Source: Bacteroidales bacterium (GTDB lineage: Bacteria; Bacteroidota; Bacteroidia; Bacteroidales; Marinilabiliaceae). Taken from it: a stretch of 49,828 nucleotides of DNA. Positions 9,048-17,886 of the stretch are shown piece by piece. Each line of letters starts with the position of its first letter. Within the stretch, counting starts at the first letter, position 1. A program made the translations under genes and the position numbers. Where the stretch lies: contig JAKSLH010000022.1 of NCBI GenBank assembly GCA_024401335.1, positions 1-49,828 on the forward strand. Reading direction: 5' to 3'. Under the pieces are notes generated by a model that worked only from the letters and a program-made list of their open reading frames with translations, made no database searches and was not told the DNA's origin.

Positions 9048-9070
9048 GTTGCACTTTAGGTATGTGTCAC

Positions 9071-9101
9071 TTCGGAATTGATTATTTATTGCTTATTTTT
9101 G
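9071..9101 (+). promoter_or_regulatory. Promoter of the lptF/lptG-like gene
   Basis: TTCG at 9071-9074, 19 bp, then TATTTTTG at 9094-9101 (TAnnTTTG). The GTG start at 9130 follows after a short leader. Confidence 0.6.
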
Positions 9102-9129
9102 CGGTGTTAAAAGCATATATACGCAGCAG

Positions 9130-10212
9130 GTGAAAAAGCTTGATTCATATATACTCAAGAAGTTCCTTGGTACATACTTCTTTATCGTGATTCTCATCAT
9201 TCTTATAGTCATAGTCTTTGACTTGGTAGAGAAGATGGATGACTTCATGGAGAATCATGTAGCTTTGAGCGAGATAGTGTTTGATTACTACATCAATCTT
9301 GTTCCCTATTACGCAAACATGTTATCACCTCTGCTCGTCTTCATATCAGTTATATTCTTCACGTCTAAGATGGCGTCTCAAACAGAGATTATTGCGATAC
9401 TCTCGTCTGGTGTGAGTTTCCGTCGTATGATGTATCCATATTTTCTAGGATCTCTCATAATAGCGGTAATGACATGGGTACTAGGAAGTCAAGTAATCCC
9501 TGTTGCCAATCGCACCCGAATAGCATTTGAAAACCAGTATATCAAGAGTCGCAAGGAGACGGGACTCAGTGATATGCATATGCAGATAGCTGATGGCGTG
9601 TATGTATATATGGGACGTTATTATTCATTCCGCGAAAGTGGAGACCGATTTAATATCGAAAAATATGACGGGGAGCGACTTGTGTCGCGCCTTTATGCCA
9701 AAACCATATCTTATGACTCGGTAGCTGGTAATTGGCGACTAAAGAACTATACCAGGTGGGACTTTAATCCCGATGGCGTGACACATACTATCACCAAGGG
9801 AGAAAGACTCGATAGTGTCATCAATATCTTGCCTAGTGATTTCAAGAATGAGAGAAAGTCGTATGAGATGCTCACCAGTGCCGAACTGCGAAGTCATATC
9901 GGTGAGTTGAAGTCAAGAGGCATCGGTAATACAGGAGATTTTGAGATTGAACTATATAAACGAAACGCATCCCCTTTCGCGTCATTTATTTTGGCGCTTA
10001 TCGGAGTCTCCTTAGCCTCTCGTAAGACACGAGGCGGCATGGGTCTGCACATAGGATTAGGCCTGCTGCTTTCGTTTGCCTATATCCTGTTCCTTACTGT
10101 TTCGACAACGTTTGCAGTCAATGGATCGATGAATGTAGTGTTGTCAGTATGGCTGCCTAATATCGTCTTCTCTGTGATAGGTGTAATCCTATACAATAAA
10201 GCGCCTAAATAG
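9130..10212 (+). CDS. LptF/LptG (YjgP/YjgQ) family LPS export permease
   Basis: Inner-membrane subunit of the Lpt machine that extracts lipopolysaccharide from the inner membrane and passes it to the periplasmic bridge. The 360-residue product has the family plan: an N-terminal LDSYILKKFLGTYFFI helix, two more membrane helices (about 55-75 and 100-120), a periplasmic beta-jellyroll domain (about 130-260, with VYVYMGRYYSF and WRLKNYTRWDF), and three C-terminal helices beginning at ASPFASFILALIGVSLASRK. It starts with GTG at 9130, consistent with the promoter just upstream. Bacteroidales often encode LptF/LptG-type permeases as single genes, and I cannot tell F from G here. It is followed 75 nt downstream by a conserved gene with its own probable promoter. 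Confidence 0.88.
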   Translation: MKKLDSYILKKFLGTYFFIVILIILIVIVFDLVEKMDDFMENHVALSEIVFDYYINLVPYYANMLSPLLVFISVIFFTSKMASQTEIIAILSSGVSFRRMMYPYFLGSLIIAVMTWVLGSQVIPVANRTRIAFENQYIKSRKETGLSDMHMQIADGVYVYMGRYYSFRESGDRFNIEKYDGERLVSRLYAKTISYDSVAGNWRLKNYTRWDFNPDGVTHTITKGERLDSVINILPSDFKNERKSYEMLTSAELRSHIGELKSRGIGNTGDFEIELYKRNASPFASFILALIGVSLASRKTRGGMGLHIGLGLLLSFAYILFLTVSTTFAVNGSMNVVLSVWLPNIVFSVIGVILYNKAPK

Positions 10213-10231
10213 TTATTATTCTACACGTCTC

Positions 10232-10262
10232 TTGCAAATGCCAACATAAGTTAATATCTTTA
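10232..10262 (+). promoter_or_regulatory. Probable promoter of the 10287 gene and pepT
   Basis: TTG at 10232-10234, 20 bp, TATCTTTA at 10255-10262. The last base differs from TAnnTTTG. It lies 24 bp before the ATG. Confidence 0.45.
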
Positions 10263-10286
10263 CAAATAAGATAGGCGATGTGACTT

Positions 10287-10970
10287 ATGGCAAATAAAAA
10301 GACAAACGATATAGTTGCTCAACTACAGCTCAAGGCGCAACTGAAAGCCCATATTATCAATGTGGCAAATGAAAGTTTCGAGGTGCTCAATCAGATGCTC
10401 GAAAATCTCACAGAAGAGTATAATTTGATACTTGGCGACAGTGGCGTCAAGGTAGAGCTGAAGCGACCAAGCCAGCGTGTTTTGCAGATAAGTGCAGATG
10501 AGGATACACTTATCTTCTCTTTGCAGACAAATGTGTTCCAGTTTGACCGTGAACACGAAGCATGGCAGACTAAATATGTGACAGAGAACCCTGCACGCAG
10601 TTATGCCTGTGTAGTCAATATCTACAACTTCCTTACTGATTCCTTCAAATATGACCGCGATGAGGATCTCGGATACCTCGTTGCCCGTGTCTTCATAAAT
10701 GCAGAAGGAGCGTTCTTTGTGGAGGGTAAGAGACAGAAAGGCATGGGCTCTAAGGATTATGGAAAGAAACTGCTTGATGCGGAGAATTGGCGTAAGATAG
10801 TTGAGACTGCCCTTAAGTATTGCATAGAGTTTGACCTGCTGTTGCCACCATACGACAATGTGAAGGTTACCGATTTGGCTCACATGAATCTTGAGATAAT
10901 GTTGTCGAAGACAAAGACAGGCAAGAGACTCGGATTCCAGTTTAATTCAGATGATGTAAAGGACAACTAA
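10287..10970 (+). CDS. Conserved Bacteroidales protein of unknown function
   Basis: I do not recognise a named domain. The 227-residue product has no signal peptide or membrane segment, so it is probably cytoplasmic. The first about 60 residues ([37 protein letters not shown]) look helical and could form a coiled coil. The middle (residues 60-120) reads as a beta-sheet domain with [19 protein letters not shown], and the C-terminal third is helical again ([24 protein letters not shown]). It ends 10 nt before pepT, so the two are almost certainly cotranscribed. That pairing says little about function. Confidence 0.75.
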   Translation: MANKKTNDIVAQLQLKAQLKAHIINVANESFEVLNQMLENLTEEYNLILGDSGVKVELKRPSQRVLQISADEDTLIFSLQTNVFQFDREHEAWQTKYVTENPARSYACVVNIYNFLTDSFKYDRDEDLGYLVARVFINAEGAFFVEGKRQKGMGSKDYGKKLLDAENWRKIVETALKYCIEFDLLLPPYDNVKVTDLAHMNLEIMLSKTKTGKRLGFQFNSDDVKDN

Positions 10971-10980
10971 TATAGACGAA

Positions 10981-12207
10981 ATGGATAAGATATTAGATAG
11001 ATTCTTAGGGTATGTGCAGATTAACACCCAAAGTGATGACACGACAGAGTTGAATCCGTCAACTCCTCAGCAGATGTTTTTTGCGCAAGACCTTGTTGAA
11101 GAGTTGAAGAACATAGGGTTGCAGGAAGTCACTCTTAACGAGTATGGCTATGTCATGGCGACACTTCCTGCCAATAACGGAAAGGAGAAGCCAGTAGTAG
11201 GGTTCATAGCGCATATGGACACATCACCTGATATGAGTGGTAAGAACGTGAATCCTCGTATTGTATCTAATTATGATGGAGGTAATATAGTGCTTAATGC
11301 CGCACTTGGTATAAACCTCAATCCAGAGGAGTTCCCGGAGCTTCTCAGATATAAGGGAGAAGACATCATCGTTACCGATGGTACGACCCTTCTTGGTGCA
11401 GATGACAAGGCAGGTATAGCAGCCATCGTTACAGCCATGGAGTATCTCCTTGCAAATCCGCAGATAAAGCACGGCAAGATACGTATAGCCTTCACTCCAG
11501 ACGAGGAGATTGGTCAGGGCGCAGATCATTTTGATGTCGCTGCCTTTGGAGCCGATTTCGCATACACTATTGATGGCGGTGAACTAGGCGAGCTCGAATA
11601 TGAGACATTCAATGCAGCTGCGGCAACAGTAACCTTCCACGGACGTAATGTACATCCAGGTGCAGCATACAAGAAGATGCGTAACTCAATGCGCATCGCA
11701 TCTACTTTCATCTATATGATTCCTCGTCATGAAACTCCTGAACACTCTCAGGATTATGAGGGCTTCTATCATTTGACAGATATGCAGGGTGAGGTAGAAA
11801 AGACCACTCTTCACTATATAATACGTGATTTCGACCGCTCACATTTTGAGAGCAGAAAGAAAGAGATGCAGCACTACGTAAATCGTATTAATGCAGAGTA
11901 TGGTGAGGGCACAGCAGAGATAGAGATACGTGACCAGTATTATAATATGCGTGAGAAGATAGAGCCAGTTATGCACATTGTTGATCTGGCAAAGGATGCC
12001 ATGCATGAATGTGGCATTGGAGCCAAGGTGCAGCCAGTTCGTGGCGGTACAGATGGTGCTCGCCTCTCGTTTATGGGTCTGCCAACGCCTAATATCTTTG
12101 CCGGTGGACATAACTTCCATGGTAAATATGAGTTCTTGCCGGTAAACAGCATAGTAAAGGCAATGGATGTCATTGTGAAGATTTCAGAGCTGGCGACAAA
12201 AGACTGA
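10981..12207 (+). CDS. pepT: Peptidase T (tripeptide aminopeptidase)
   Basis: Cytoplasmic zinc aminopeptidase of the M20B family that removes the N-terminal residue of tripeptides. At 408 residues it matches the E. coli length. The zinc ligands and catalytic residues are in place: HMDTSPD (His78, Asp80), GADDKAG at about 139-145, DEEIGQG (Glu175/Glu176), IDGGELGE (Asp198) and the late [12 protein letters not shown] histidine. The lid/dimerisation domain occupies roughly 205-315 and contains GRNVHPG. It sits 10 nt after the 10287 gene, so they form an operon, and is followed by a strong bidirectional hairpin shared with the convergent DUF3078 gene. Nothing unusual. Confidence 0.95.
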   Translation: MDKILDRFLGYVQINTQSDDTTELNPSTPQQMFFAQDLVEELKNIGLQEVTLNEYGYVMATLPANNGKEKPVVGFIAHMDTSPDMSGKNVNPRIVSNYDGGNIVLNAALGINLNPEEFPELLRYKGEDIIVTDGTTLLGADDKAGIAAIVTAMEYLLANPQIKHGKIRIAFTPDEEIGQGADHFDVAAFGADFAYTIDGGELGELEYETFNAAAATVTFHGRNVHPGAAYKKMRNSMRIASTFIYMIPRHETPEHSQDYEGFYHLTDMQGEVEKTTLHYIIRDFDRSHFESRKKEMQHYVNRINAEYGEGTAEIEIRDQYYNMREKIEPVMHIVDLAKDAMHECGIGAKVQPVRGGTDGARLSFMGLPTPNIFAGGHNFHGKYEFLPVNSIVKAMDVIVKISELATKD

Positions 12208-12231
12208 TTGTATTTAAGGCATCGACAATAA

Positions 12232-12266
12232 AAAGCCCCCTCCGCCGTCACGGTCGAGGGGGCTTT
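12232..12266. terminator. Bidirectional terminator between pepT and the DUF3078 gene
   Basis: A perfect 11-bp stem, AAAGCCCCCTC (12232-12242) with GAGGGGGCTTT (12256-12266), with A-rich sequence on the left and T on the right. It can serve both convergent genes. Confidence 0.85.
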
Positions 12267-12344
12267 CTGTACTAACCAAATAAAACTCTAAAATTATGAA
12301 AAACGCTATCAGAAAATATACAAATAGCGTGCCAAAGCATAATC

Positions 12345-13682
12345 TTAGAAGGTGTATTTAAACGCTATGTTTATGTTTTCTTTAACCTGAAACTTCTTGC
12401 TCTCATTGTCATAATATCTCAGTTCGAAGATAAATCGGGTAGAGAGGAACCTGTTGAATTGCAAGTCGATAATGTTTTCCCAGTCAAGACGTTTCTGTCC
12501 ATGTTTTTCGAAGTATTCGTAGAAGACTTCGCCCTTAGTTGTATAGAGAATGTCGCGTGTTATGTTCTTTTTCCAGTTGACACTGATAGAGAAACCGTCG
12601 ACAGTATTTGACTTCTTATTCTTCGGAATCTTGAAAGTAGTCTGGTCGATAGTGCTAGTATCGGCAACAACGGTAATGATAGCCGTATATGGTGAAAGGA
12701 GGATACTCAAATTCTCCTTCTTGTAGTCCATACCGAAAATGAACTGAATGTATGCAGGCGAAAGGAGGGTTGATTTAGGCTTCTCTTTGTTCTTGTCGCT
12801 TGCAGCATAGTTGCGGAACATCTGGGTCTTGAATGTATTCTGAAAAGAGTAGAACCAGTTGTTGACAGCCTTGAAGCCATATTTAGAGCTCGCGTTGAAT
12901 TCGTCATTGCTCACTCGTGTCCCTAAAGTAGAAGTATGGGTCACACCCATCTTGTGGGTAATATTGTTTTCCCATTCATGTTTCCCCTTCTTGTACTTCG
13001 CATTGTATCTAAAGTCACTCACCAAGCTCATTGAACTCTCACCACCTTTAGCCCAGTTCTCTAGGAACAGCTGTGATATCTGAAGGTTCTCTTGTCCAGC
13101 AGCAGTCCATGGTGATGGCTCCTCCTTTGGAAGCTGCTTAAATCCCGTTGCAGTGTAGTCGTCGTTTCTGTCGAACGAGATAAGTGTAGCGGCGCGTTCG
13201 AGGTCAGCCTTCTTGTCACGTCTGATTCTTCGGCCCTCGCGTATGTTTTTGTCAGGATCAGGGATCTGGCGCCAAGTGTATTTCACCTTCTCGGGGTGAT
13301 TCACGGTATAGTTATACCTTATGTCTTCCAACGGGTCATTGGACGATGTCAGCATCGTCGTGTGACTCTGTGCATTAAGCATATTTTGGTATTGCTCGAG
13401 CTTCTGCCTAGAAGTGTTGGTTGGATTATATGTGATACTTTTGCTCTGCGGTATGAAGATCACCTCGAATGGAAGCACAGAACGCATAGCGACATCGTCA
13501 CCAGTAATAGGCTGCCAGGGGTCTTGTGGAGAGCCAAAGAACATAAGGAGACTATCTGCATTGGACAGTTCAGTGGAGTCATTGTCTAACGACACTCGCT
13601 GTCGTAACAATTGCCCCTGACATAGATCGGCAATGAGCAGTGCTATTATTGTTAGTGTAAATCTATATATGTTAGAAGACAT
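12345..13682 (-). CDS. DUF3078 family outer-membrane protein
   Basis: The 445-residue product begins with a signal peptide (MSSNIYRFTLTIIALLIADLCQG). The first about 170 residues are polar and probably periplasmic or disordered; the rest matches DUF3078, including LFLENWAKGGESSMSL and a barrel-like series of amphipathic strands (ITHKMGVTHTS, FIFELRYYDNESKKF) ending in NIAFKYTF with a terminal Phe. DUF3078 proteins are outer-membrane barrels found across Bacteroidetes with no known activity. It is a single gene with its own promoter at 13717-13749 and converges on pepT. Confidence 0.85.
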   Translation of the reverse strand: MSSNIYRFTLTIIALLIADLCQGQLLRQRVSLDNDSTELSNADSLLMFFGSPQDPWQPITGDDVAMRSVLPFEVIFIPQSKSITYNPTNTSRQKLEQYQNMLNAQSHTTMLTSSNDPLEDIRYNYTVNHPEKVKYTWRQIPDPDKNIREGRRIRRDKKADLERAATLISFDRNDDYTATGFKQLPKEEPSPWTAAGQENLQISQLFLENWAKGGESSMSLVSDFRYNAKYKKGKHEWENNITHKMGVTHTSTLGTRVSNDEFNASSKYGFKAVNNWFYSFQNTFKTQMFRNYAASDKNKEKPKSTLLSPAYIQFIFGMDYKKENLSILLSPYTAIITVVADTSTIDQTTFKIPKNKKSNTVDGFSISVNWKKNITRDILYTTKGEVFYEYFEKHGQKRLDWENIIDLQFNRFLSTRFIFELRYYDNESKKFQVKENINIAFKYTF

Positions 13683-13716
13683 ATTTGTAAAAGTTTGAAT
13701 CCCTAGGTTCTCATAG

Positions 13717-13749
13717 CAAATATAATGCCGAGTTGGTTATTGTTGCAAA
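13717..13749 (-). promoter_or_regulatory. Promoter of the DUF3078 gene
   Basis: On the minus strand TTTG (13746-13749), 21 bp, TATATTTG (13717-13724). The leader to the ATG at 13682 is about 30 nt. Confidence 0.55.
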
Positions 13750-13865
13750 TCTTTTTATCCGTTTTTTCGCCAAAATGGGTTGTTTGGTCAGGACGTTGTC
13801 TATCGGCTGGCGGGAAGTGCAGATGAAGAGAAGCGGAAGAGAGCCAAATAATCGACAGTTATGGC

Positions 13866-13896
13866 TTCGATATGTGGTTTTTTATTAGTATCTTTG
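13866..13896 (+). promoter_or_regulatory. Promoter of the LuxR-type response regulator
   Basis: TTCG at 13866-13869, 19 bp, TATCTTTG at 13889-13896. It places the transcript start about 25 nt before the TTG start codon. Confidence 0.6.
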
Positions 13897-13926
13897 AGAC
13901 ATTCACTCAATTAAGAACAGAACATT

Positions 13927-14577
13927 TTGATTACAGTAGGTATTTTCGACAATCACAAGGTGATGCGTCATGCTCTTGTCGCCCTCTTAAGTGCCAATGA
14001 AGAGTTTAACGTGATACCTCTTGAGGTTGACCCGATGCATATTGCTGAGCGCATAAAGCTTGATGGTATAAACGTAATGATCTTCAATATTCATGAAGTT
14101 GCGGATGATTCGTTTAACCTTATAAAGCAGCTGTCTCAACGATTTGACCGTGTCAAGATACTTGTACTGTCATCTTCCGACAACGAACAGCTGATAGTGC
14201 GTTCAATACGTTCTGGTGCAAAAGGATTTATTGCTAGTGATGCAGATTCCAACGAATTGACCGAGGCTATATATATGCTACGTAATGGCTTTGATTTCTA
14301 TAGCCAATCAATCTCACATCTTCTTGTAGGTCGCTATATCAGTGAGATGCTTTCAGACAAGCCTAATACTCCAGGAGTGGAACAGCTCAGTCAACGTCAG
14401 ATAGAGATTATAAGACTATGGGGCAATAACAAGAGTAACAAAGAGATTGCCGATGAGTTGTATCTCAGTGTGCGAACAGTGGAGAGTCATAAGAATCACA
14501 TCATGCAGAAACTTAATCTGAAGACAACGGTGGATATGATTAAGTTCGGTATAAGAAATAACCTTATTGAATTGTAG
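13927..14577 (+). CDS. NarL/FixJ-type response regulator with Asn at the phosphorylation site
   Basis: A 216-residue DNA-binding regulator. Residues 1-120 form a receiver domain and about 150-212 a LuxR/NarL helix-turn-helix (LSQRQIEIIRLWGNNKSNKEIADELYLSVRTVESH). TTG at 13927 is chosen because it keeps the first receiver strand (ITVGIFDNH); the next ATG would cut it. The normal phospho-acceptor Asp is Asn54 (codon AAT at 14086-14088, in VMIFNIHE), and the acidic pocket is Asp8-Asn9 instead of Asp-Asp. The Ser in LVLSSSD and the Lys in GAKGF are kept. It therefore probably does not work by standard phosphorylation. No histidine kinase is adjacent; it is a single gene transcribed towards the crp-like gene. 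Target unknown. Confidence 0.88.
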   Translation: MITVGIFDNHKVMRHALVALLSANEEFNVIPLEVDPMHIAERIKLDGINVMIFNIHEVADDSFNLIKQLSQRFDRVKILVLSSSDNEQLIVRSIRSGAKGFIASDADSNELTEAIYMLRNGFDFYSQSISHLLVGRYISEMLSDKPNTPGVEQLSQRQIEIIRLWGNNKSNKEIADELYLSVRTVESHKNHIMQKLNLKTTVDMIKFGIRNNLIEL

Positions 14578-14602
14578 CAGTCCCTCCCATCAGAGATGCG
14601 TT

Positions 14603-15286
14603 TTATCCGAGTTGCGATATACGCTCTAGTGCAGGTTCGTTGATGATATTTATTTCGCGTCCATGCACTTCTATGATGTTTTCGTTAACGAAGTTAGACA
14701 GCGTTCTAATGGCATTGGATGTCGTCATGTTGCTGAGGTTAGCCATGTCCTCGCGTGTAAGGTTAACGTTGAGAGTATTACCTTTAGAATAGCCGTATTT
14801 ATCGCGCAATACAAGCAGACTCTCAGCCAGTCGTCCTCTTATCTGTTTCTGTGCCAATGTCACGCTTCGGTAACGGCTGAAGCTCAACTCCACGGCAAGT
14901 GACTTGATTATATAATGAGCTAGTCTGAAGTTGTTCTTTATGCCATTGAACATCACGTCCTTTGGTATCTTTATCACAGTGCAATCTTCCAAGGCTTGTG
15001 CAGAAGCCGAGTGCTTTTCTCCGGCCATCACAGCTCTATAACCGATGAAGTCGTTAGCTTTAGCCAGTTTTACAATCTGCTCGCGCTGACCTATACCTTC
15101 CTTGTAAACCTTGACCTTACCCTCAACAAGAAGCATGACAGAATCAGCATTGTCGCCCTCATGATAAAGAACCTCGTTGCGCATAACCTTGCAACTATGG
15201 TAGTTATGCTTCAGGTTTTCGAATTCTTCATCAGAAAGAACGTTCAATGGCGGAATGTCACGTCGGAGCAGGTGGTTGGTGGTCAT
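14603..15286 (-). CDS. Crp/Fnr family transcription regulator
   Basis: A 227-residue regulator. Residues about 20-130 form a cyclic-nucleotide-binding-type beta barrel (VLYHEGDNADSVMLLVEGKVKVYKE, FIGYRAVMAGEKHSASAQALED), a long dimer helix follows, and the C-terminus is a winged helix (LTREDMANLSNMTTSNAIRTLSNFVNENII). The Cys set of oxygen-sensing Fnr is absent, and the phosphate-binding RxS of classic Crp is not obvious, so the effector is unknown. It is the last gene of a minus-strand operon, 4 nt after the DUF819 gene, behind exbB-exbD-tonB. It could respond to the energy or nutrient state served by that operon (inference). Confidence 0.88.
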   Translation of the reverse strand: MTTNHLLRRDIPPLNVLSDEEFENLKHNYHSCKVMRNEVLYHEGDNADSVMLLVEGKVKVYKEGIGQREQIVKLAKANDFIGYRAVMAGEKHSASAQALEDCTVIKIPKDVMFNGIKNNFRLAHYIIKSLAVELSFSRYRSVTLAQKQIRGRLAESLLVLRDKYGYSKGNTLNVNLTREDMANLSNMTTSNAIRTLSNFVNENIIEVHGREINIINEPALERISQLG

Positions 15287-15290
15287 AGTG

Positions 15291-16451
15291 TTAGCAGAAG
15301 TTTATTAGCATTTTTGCAAGTCCGAAACCAAAATAGGTGCCGATAGCATATCCGAACAGACCTACAGCTATGCCGGGACCTACTATAGCTTTGTTGTGCA
15401 AAGCTCCGGATATGACAGGAACAAATGGTGGACTGCAGATCAGCGATATAGATGTCGCAAGAGTAGTGTCGCTATCCACTCGGAACAAAGTGCTCAGCAA
15501 TATATGGAAGAGCAGAGATCCGAATAGAGCAGTAAGAGTCATATACAGAAGGTCAGGGTTGACTTCAGTAAATGTATTTACACGCACCTGTGTTGCAACA
15601 GCGATGCTGAATATGAGTATGAAATATGTTCCAGCTTCGAATGTACGCTTTATATTGCGAACCTTAGGGCTTAGTGACGCCAATATCGACAGAAGTGATA
15701 TGCTGAGGATAAACACCGACTGGAAAGTATCTTTAGGGAAAAGACTTGCCACGCCAGCTCCTAGGGCAATGATAGCAACGGTCAATCCAAGACCCTTGAA
15801 GAGGTCAGACAAGTTGTCCTTTCTGAAGAGACCCAAGAAAAGTTCGTCTTCATGATTTTCGATACTCACGGAATTGTCTTCAACATTCTTGTCGAACTTG
15901 AAGTCGGGCATAAATAAACCGAGTATGCGCTTGCCAAAGATAATAACAAACAGCAAGTATGCAGCGCTAGCGGCTATCTCGTAGGCGTTGACAAGAATAT
16001 AAGTGCCATCATCAACACAGAGGGCAATCTTTAGAGAAGCCAAGTTGGCTGTTCCCCCCGTGAATAGGCCTGAAAGCATGCCACCCACATTGGCAAGAGT
16101 CACCGGGTCGGACTTGCCGAAAAGCTTAAATCCTATTGTTATAGCTATTGCCGAACCCAGGAGTGCAAATATGAGCGACTTTATGAAGCTAGGAGCTAGT
16201 TTCGCCCATGACTTGACATCTGATGAGAAGAGCATCAATGGAATTGCAAAAGGAATTGTTGCTGATGCTATTGATGTCTGTAACGACTGCATCTCATCTG
16301 TAGCCGGAATGATACCCGAGAGACCTAGTAGACAGCCTATTGTGTATGCTAATACTATGGTTCCAACCTTATTGAGCACCTTGCTCTTGTAGGTCAGCCA
16401 CAATATGAGCAGTGGCGAGAAGACGCATACAATGATGATAAATGCGGCCAT
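15291..16451 (-). CDS. DUF819 family membrane protein
   Basis: A 386-residue polytopic inner-membrane protein with about ten hydrophobic segments. It fits the DUF819 family: an N-terminal helix pair with LAYTIGCLLGLSGIIP, IPFAIPLMLFSSDVKSW, the glycine-rich GGMLSGLFTGGTANLASLKIAL, and a late CSPPFVPVISGALHNKAI followed by GPGIAVGLFGYAIGTYFG. The glycine-rich re-entrant-like segments occur in secondary transporters, but no substrate has been assigned to the family as far as I know. It lies 3 nt downstream of tonB and 4 nt before the crp-like gene, so it is cotranscribed with both. Confidence 0.85.
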   Translation of the reverse strand: MAAFIIIVCVFSPLLILWLTYKSKVLNKVGTIVLAYTIGCLLGLSGIIPATDEMQSLQTSIASATIPFAIPLMLFSSDVKSWAKLAPSFIKSLIFALLGSAIAITIGFKLFGKSDPVTLANVGGMLSGLFTGGTANLASLKIALCVDDGTYILVNAYEIAASAAYLLFVIIFGKRILGLFMPDFKFDKNVEDNSVSIENHEDELFLGLFRKDNLSDLFKGLGLTVAIIALGAGVASLFPKDTFQSVFILSISLLSILASLSPKVRNIKRTFEAGTYFILIFSIAVATQVRVNTFTEVNPDLLYMTLTALFGSLLFHILLSTLFRVDSDTTLATSISLICSPPFVPVISGALHNKAIVGPGIAVGLFGYAIGTYFGFGLAKMLINFC

Positions 16452-16454
16452 TTC

Positions 16455-17456
16455 TTACTGCAGTTTGAATATGTAGGTTATAGTTCCCGTTTGATGAGCA
16501 GGCAGACTAGCGTCGGAGTTGAATTTAGCTTTCTTAGCTGCGGCAACCGCTTGTGTCCACAACGTCTTATTCTGGATTGTTGTTCCTTTCATTGTGACCT
16601 CTGCGGTTATGACGTTTCCGTATTTATCAACTGTTATAGCAACAACCACTTTACCTTGCTCCTGCACGTTGTATGCAGGTTTTGGCAACGATCCGACAAG
16701 GCTACGTCCGTCGAGGTTGAAAGAGTTGCCCGAGCCAGTGCCCGATCCGCCTCCATTGCCGCTGCCGGAACCACTACCACTTCCATATCCAGTGCCGTTA
16801 CCCGTCAAGCTACCCTGACCAGTACCGCTGCCGTTGCCCGAGTTGTTGCCCGAGCCCGTTCCCGAGCCAGCAAAGCCCTTAGATATAGCATTCTTAGCTG
16901 CCGCTGCTTTTGCTGCCGCTTCAGCCTTAGCTTTAGCCTCCGCCTCCGCTTTAGCTTTTGCCGCTGCTTCCGCTTCGGCCTTCGCCTTAGCTTCAGCCTC
17001 GGCCTTTGCCTTGGCAGCTGCAGCTTCAGCTTTCGCTTTAGCCTCAGCCTCCGCTTTCGCCTTTGCATCGGCGGCTGCCTTTTCGGCTGCTATCTTAGCA
17101 GCTGCCGCTTCTGCTTCAGCCTTTTTCTTAGCCTCTTTCAGTGCCGCTGCCTCTTCGAAGTTCTGTGTATCCATCGTCTGGCCATCAGCCTTAGCTGTTG
17201 ATGGAGCAGGTTCGCTAGGAGCAGGTGTAGCAGGTGCAGGAGTAGGCTCAATAGTCTGTGCCACAGCAGCTGTGGCAGGTGATGAACCTCCGGCAGAGCC
17301 AGAGCCTCCGCCACCTTCGTAGTCGAGTATCAAGGCCTCTTCCTCTGGTGGTGTAGTGCTCATCGCAGTAAACCACAAGAAGAGCAGGAGCAGAGCATGG
17401 AATAAGATAGTGCCTGCTATGCCTTGTTTGTTATATCGTTTTTCTCTATTCTCCAT
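16455..17456 (-). CDS. TonB/TolA-like energy transducer with long Ala/Lys/Glu linker
   Basis: A 333-residue periplasm-spanning protein anchored by one N-terminal helix (GTILFHALLLLFLWFTA). Next come a Pro/Ala segment (about 65-95), a long run built from AKAEAEAKAKAEA-like units (about 105-195) predicted to form one extended helix as in TolA, a Gly/Ser/Asn-rich segment (about 198-250), and a C-terminal TonB domain (about 255-333) with LPKPAYNVQEQGKVVVAITVD and VTAEVTM-like strands. With the exbB and exbD genes directly upstream it would carry proton-motive energy to the outer membrane, serving the TonB receptors here and elsewhere. The linker mix is closer to TolA than to the Pro-rich linkers of TonB, so a Tol-like envelope role is also possible. 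It is immediately adjacent to exbD, with no gap. Confidence 0.85.
   Translation of the reverse strand: MENREKRYNKQGIAGTILFHALLLLFLWFTAMSTTPPEEEALILDYEGGGGSGSAGGSSPATAAVAQTIEPTPAPATPAPSEPAPSTAKADGQTMDTQNFEEAAALKEAKKKAEAEAAAAKIAAEKAAADAKAKAEAEAKAKAEAAAAKAKAEAEAKAKAEAEAAAKAKAEAEAKAKAEAAAKAAAAKNAISKGFAGSGTGSGNNSGNGSGTGQGSLTGNGTGYGSGSGSGSGNGGGSGTGSGNSFNLDGRSLVGSLPKPAYNVQEQGKVVVAITVDKYGNVITAEVTMKGTTIQNKTLWTQAVAAAKKAKFNSDASLPAHQTGTITYIFKLQ
16900..17140. repeat. Low-complexity repeat encoding the Ala/Lys/Glu linker of tonB
   Basis: A degenerate short-unit repeat (on the plus strand, variants of gcctccgctttagc) encoding AKAEAEA units in the tonB-like gene. It also opens a long Ala-rich antisense frame (16834-17322) that is not a gene. 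Repeat number could vary between strains. Confidence 0.75.
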
Positions 17457-17849
17457 TTACTTAGCTCTCGTAGCCAGGATGAGCTTGTATTTGTTCTTCT
17501 TGGCTATGTTCATAACCTTCACAACCTCTTTCATAGGAACCGTCTCGTCAACGTGTAGTGCTATGTACATGTCTGGCTGCTCTCCAAGTTTCGCCTGAAG
17601 AGTTGGTTCCAACTGTTCGAAGTTGACACGTTTCGTCTCTACGTAATAACGCAGATCTTTAGTTATAGATACCGATGTTTGTGGCTTAGCTGAAGTCTGG
17701 TTGCTGCTTTGAGGCAGAAGGAGCTTCAATGCGTTAGGATGAACCAAGGTAGAAGTCAGCATGAAGAAAATGAGCAGAAGGAAAATAATATCTGTCATAG
17801 ACGACATGCTGAAAGCCGCACTCAGTTTATTGCTTCTCTTTAGTGCCAT
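17457..17849 (-). CDS. ExbD/TolR family biopolymer transport protein
   Basis: A 130-residue protein with one N-terminal membrane helix (SMTDIIFLLLIFFMLTSTLV) that contains the proton-carrying Asp of the ExbD/TolR family (SMTDI). The rest is the periplasmic domain, ending in NIAKKNKYKLILATRAK. With the ExbB-like product it forms the stator that harvests the proton gradient. It is 37 nt after exbB and immediately before tonB. ExbD and TolR cannot be told apart from sequence alone. Confidence 0.9.
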   Translation of the reverse strand: MALKRSNKLSAAFSMSSMTDIIFLLLIFFMLTSTLVHPNALKLLLPQSSNQTSAKPQTSVSITKDLRYYVETKRVNFEQLEPTLQAKLGEQPDMYIALHVDETVPMKEVVKVMNIAKKNKYKLILATRAK

Positions 17850-17886
17850 ACTGTCTGTTGATTAAGTAATTAACTAAGAGAAAAGA

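Noticed and set aside
9047-9062. TAGGTA near 9057 as a further copy of the shared operator
   Set aside because: The other half-site is missing (no TAC at the right distance) and the spacing and orientation to a -7 box do not match.
16834-17322. Ala-rich plus-strand frame opposite the tonB-like gene
   Set aside because: It is a shadow of the AKAEA-type repeat of tonB, a low-complexity artefact.
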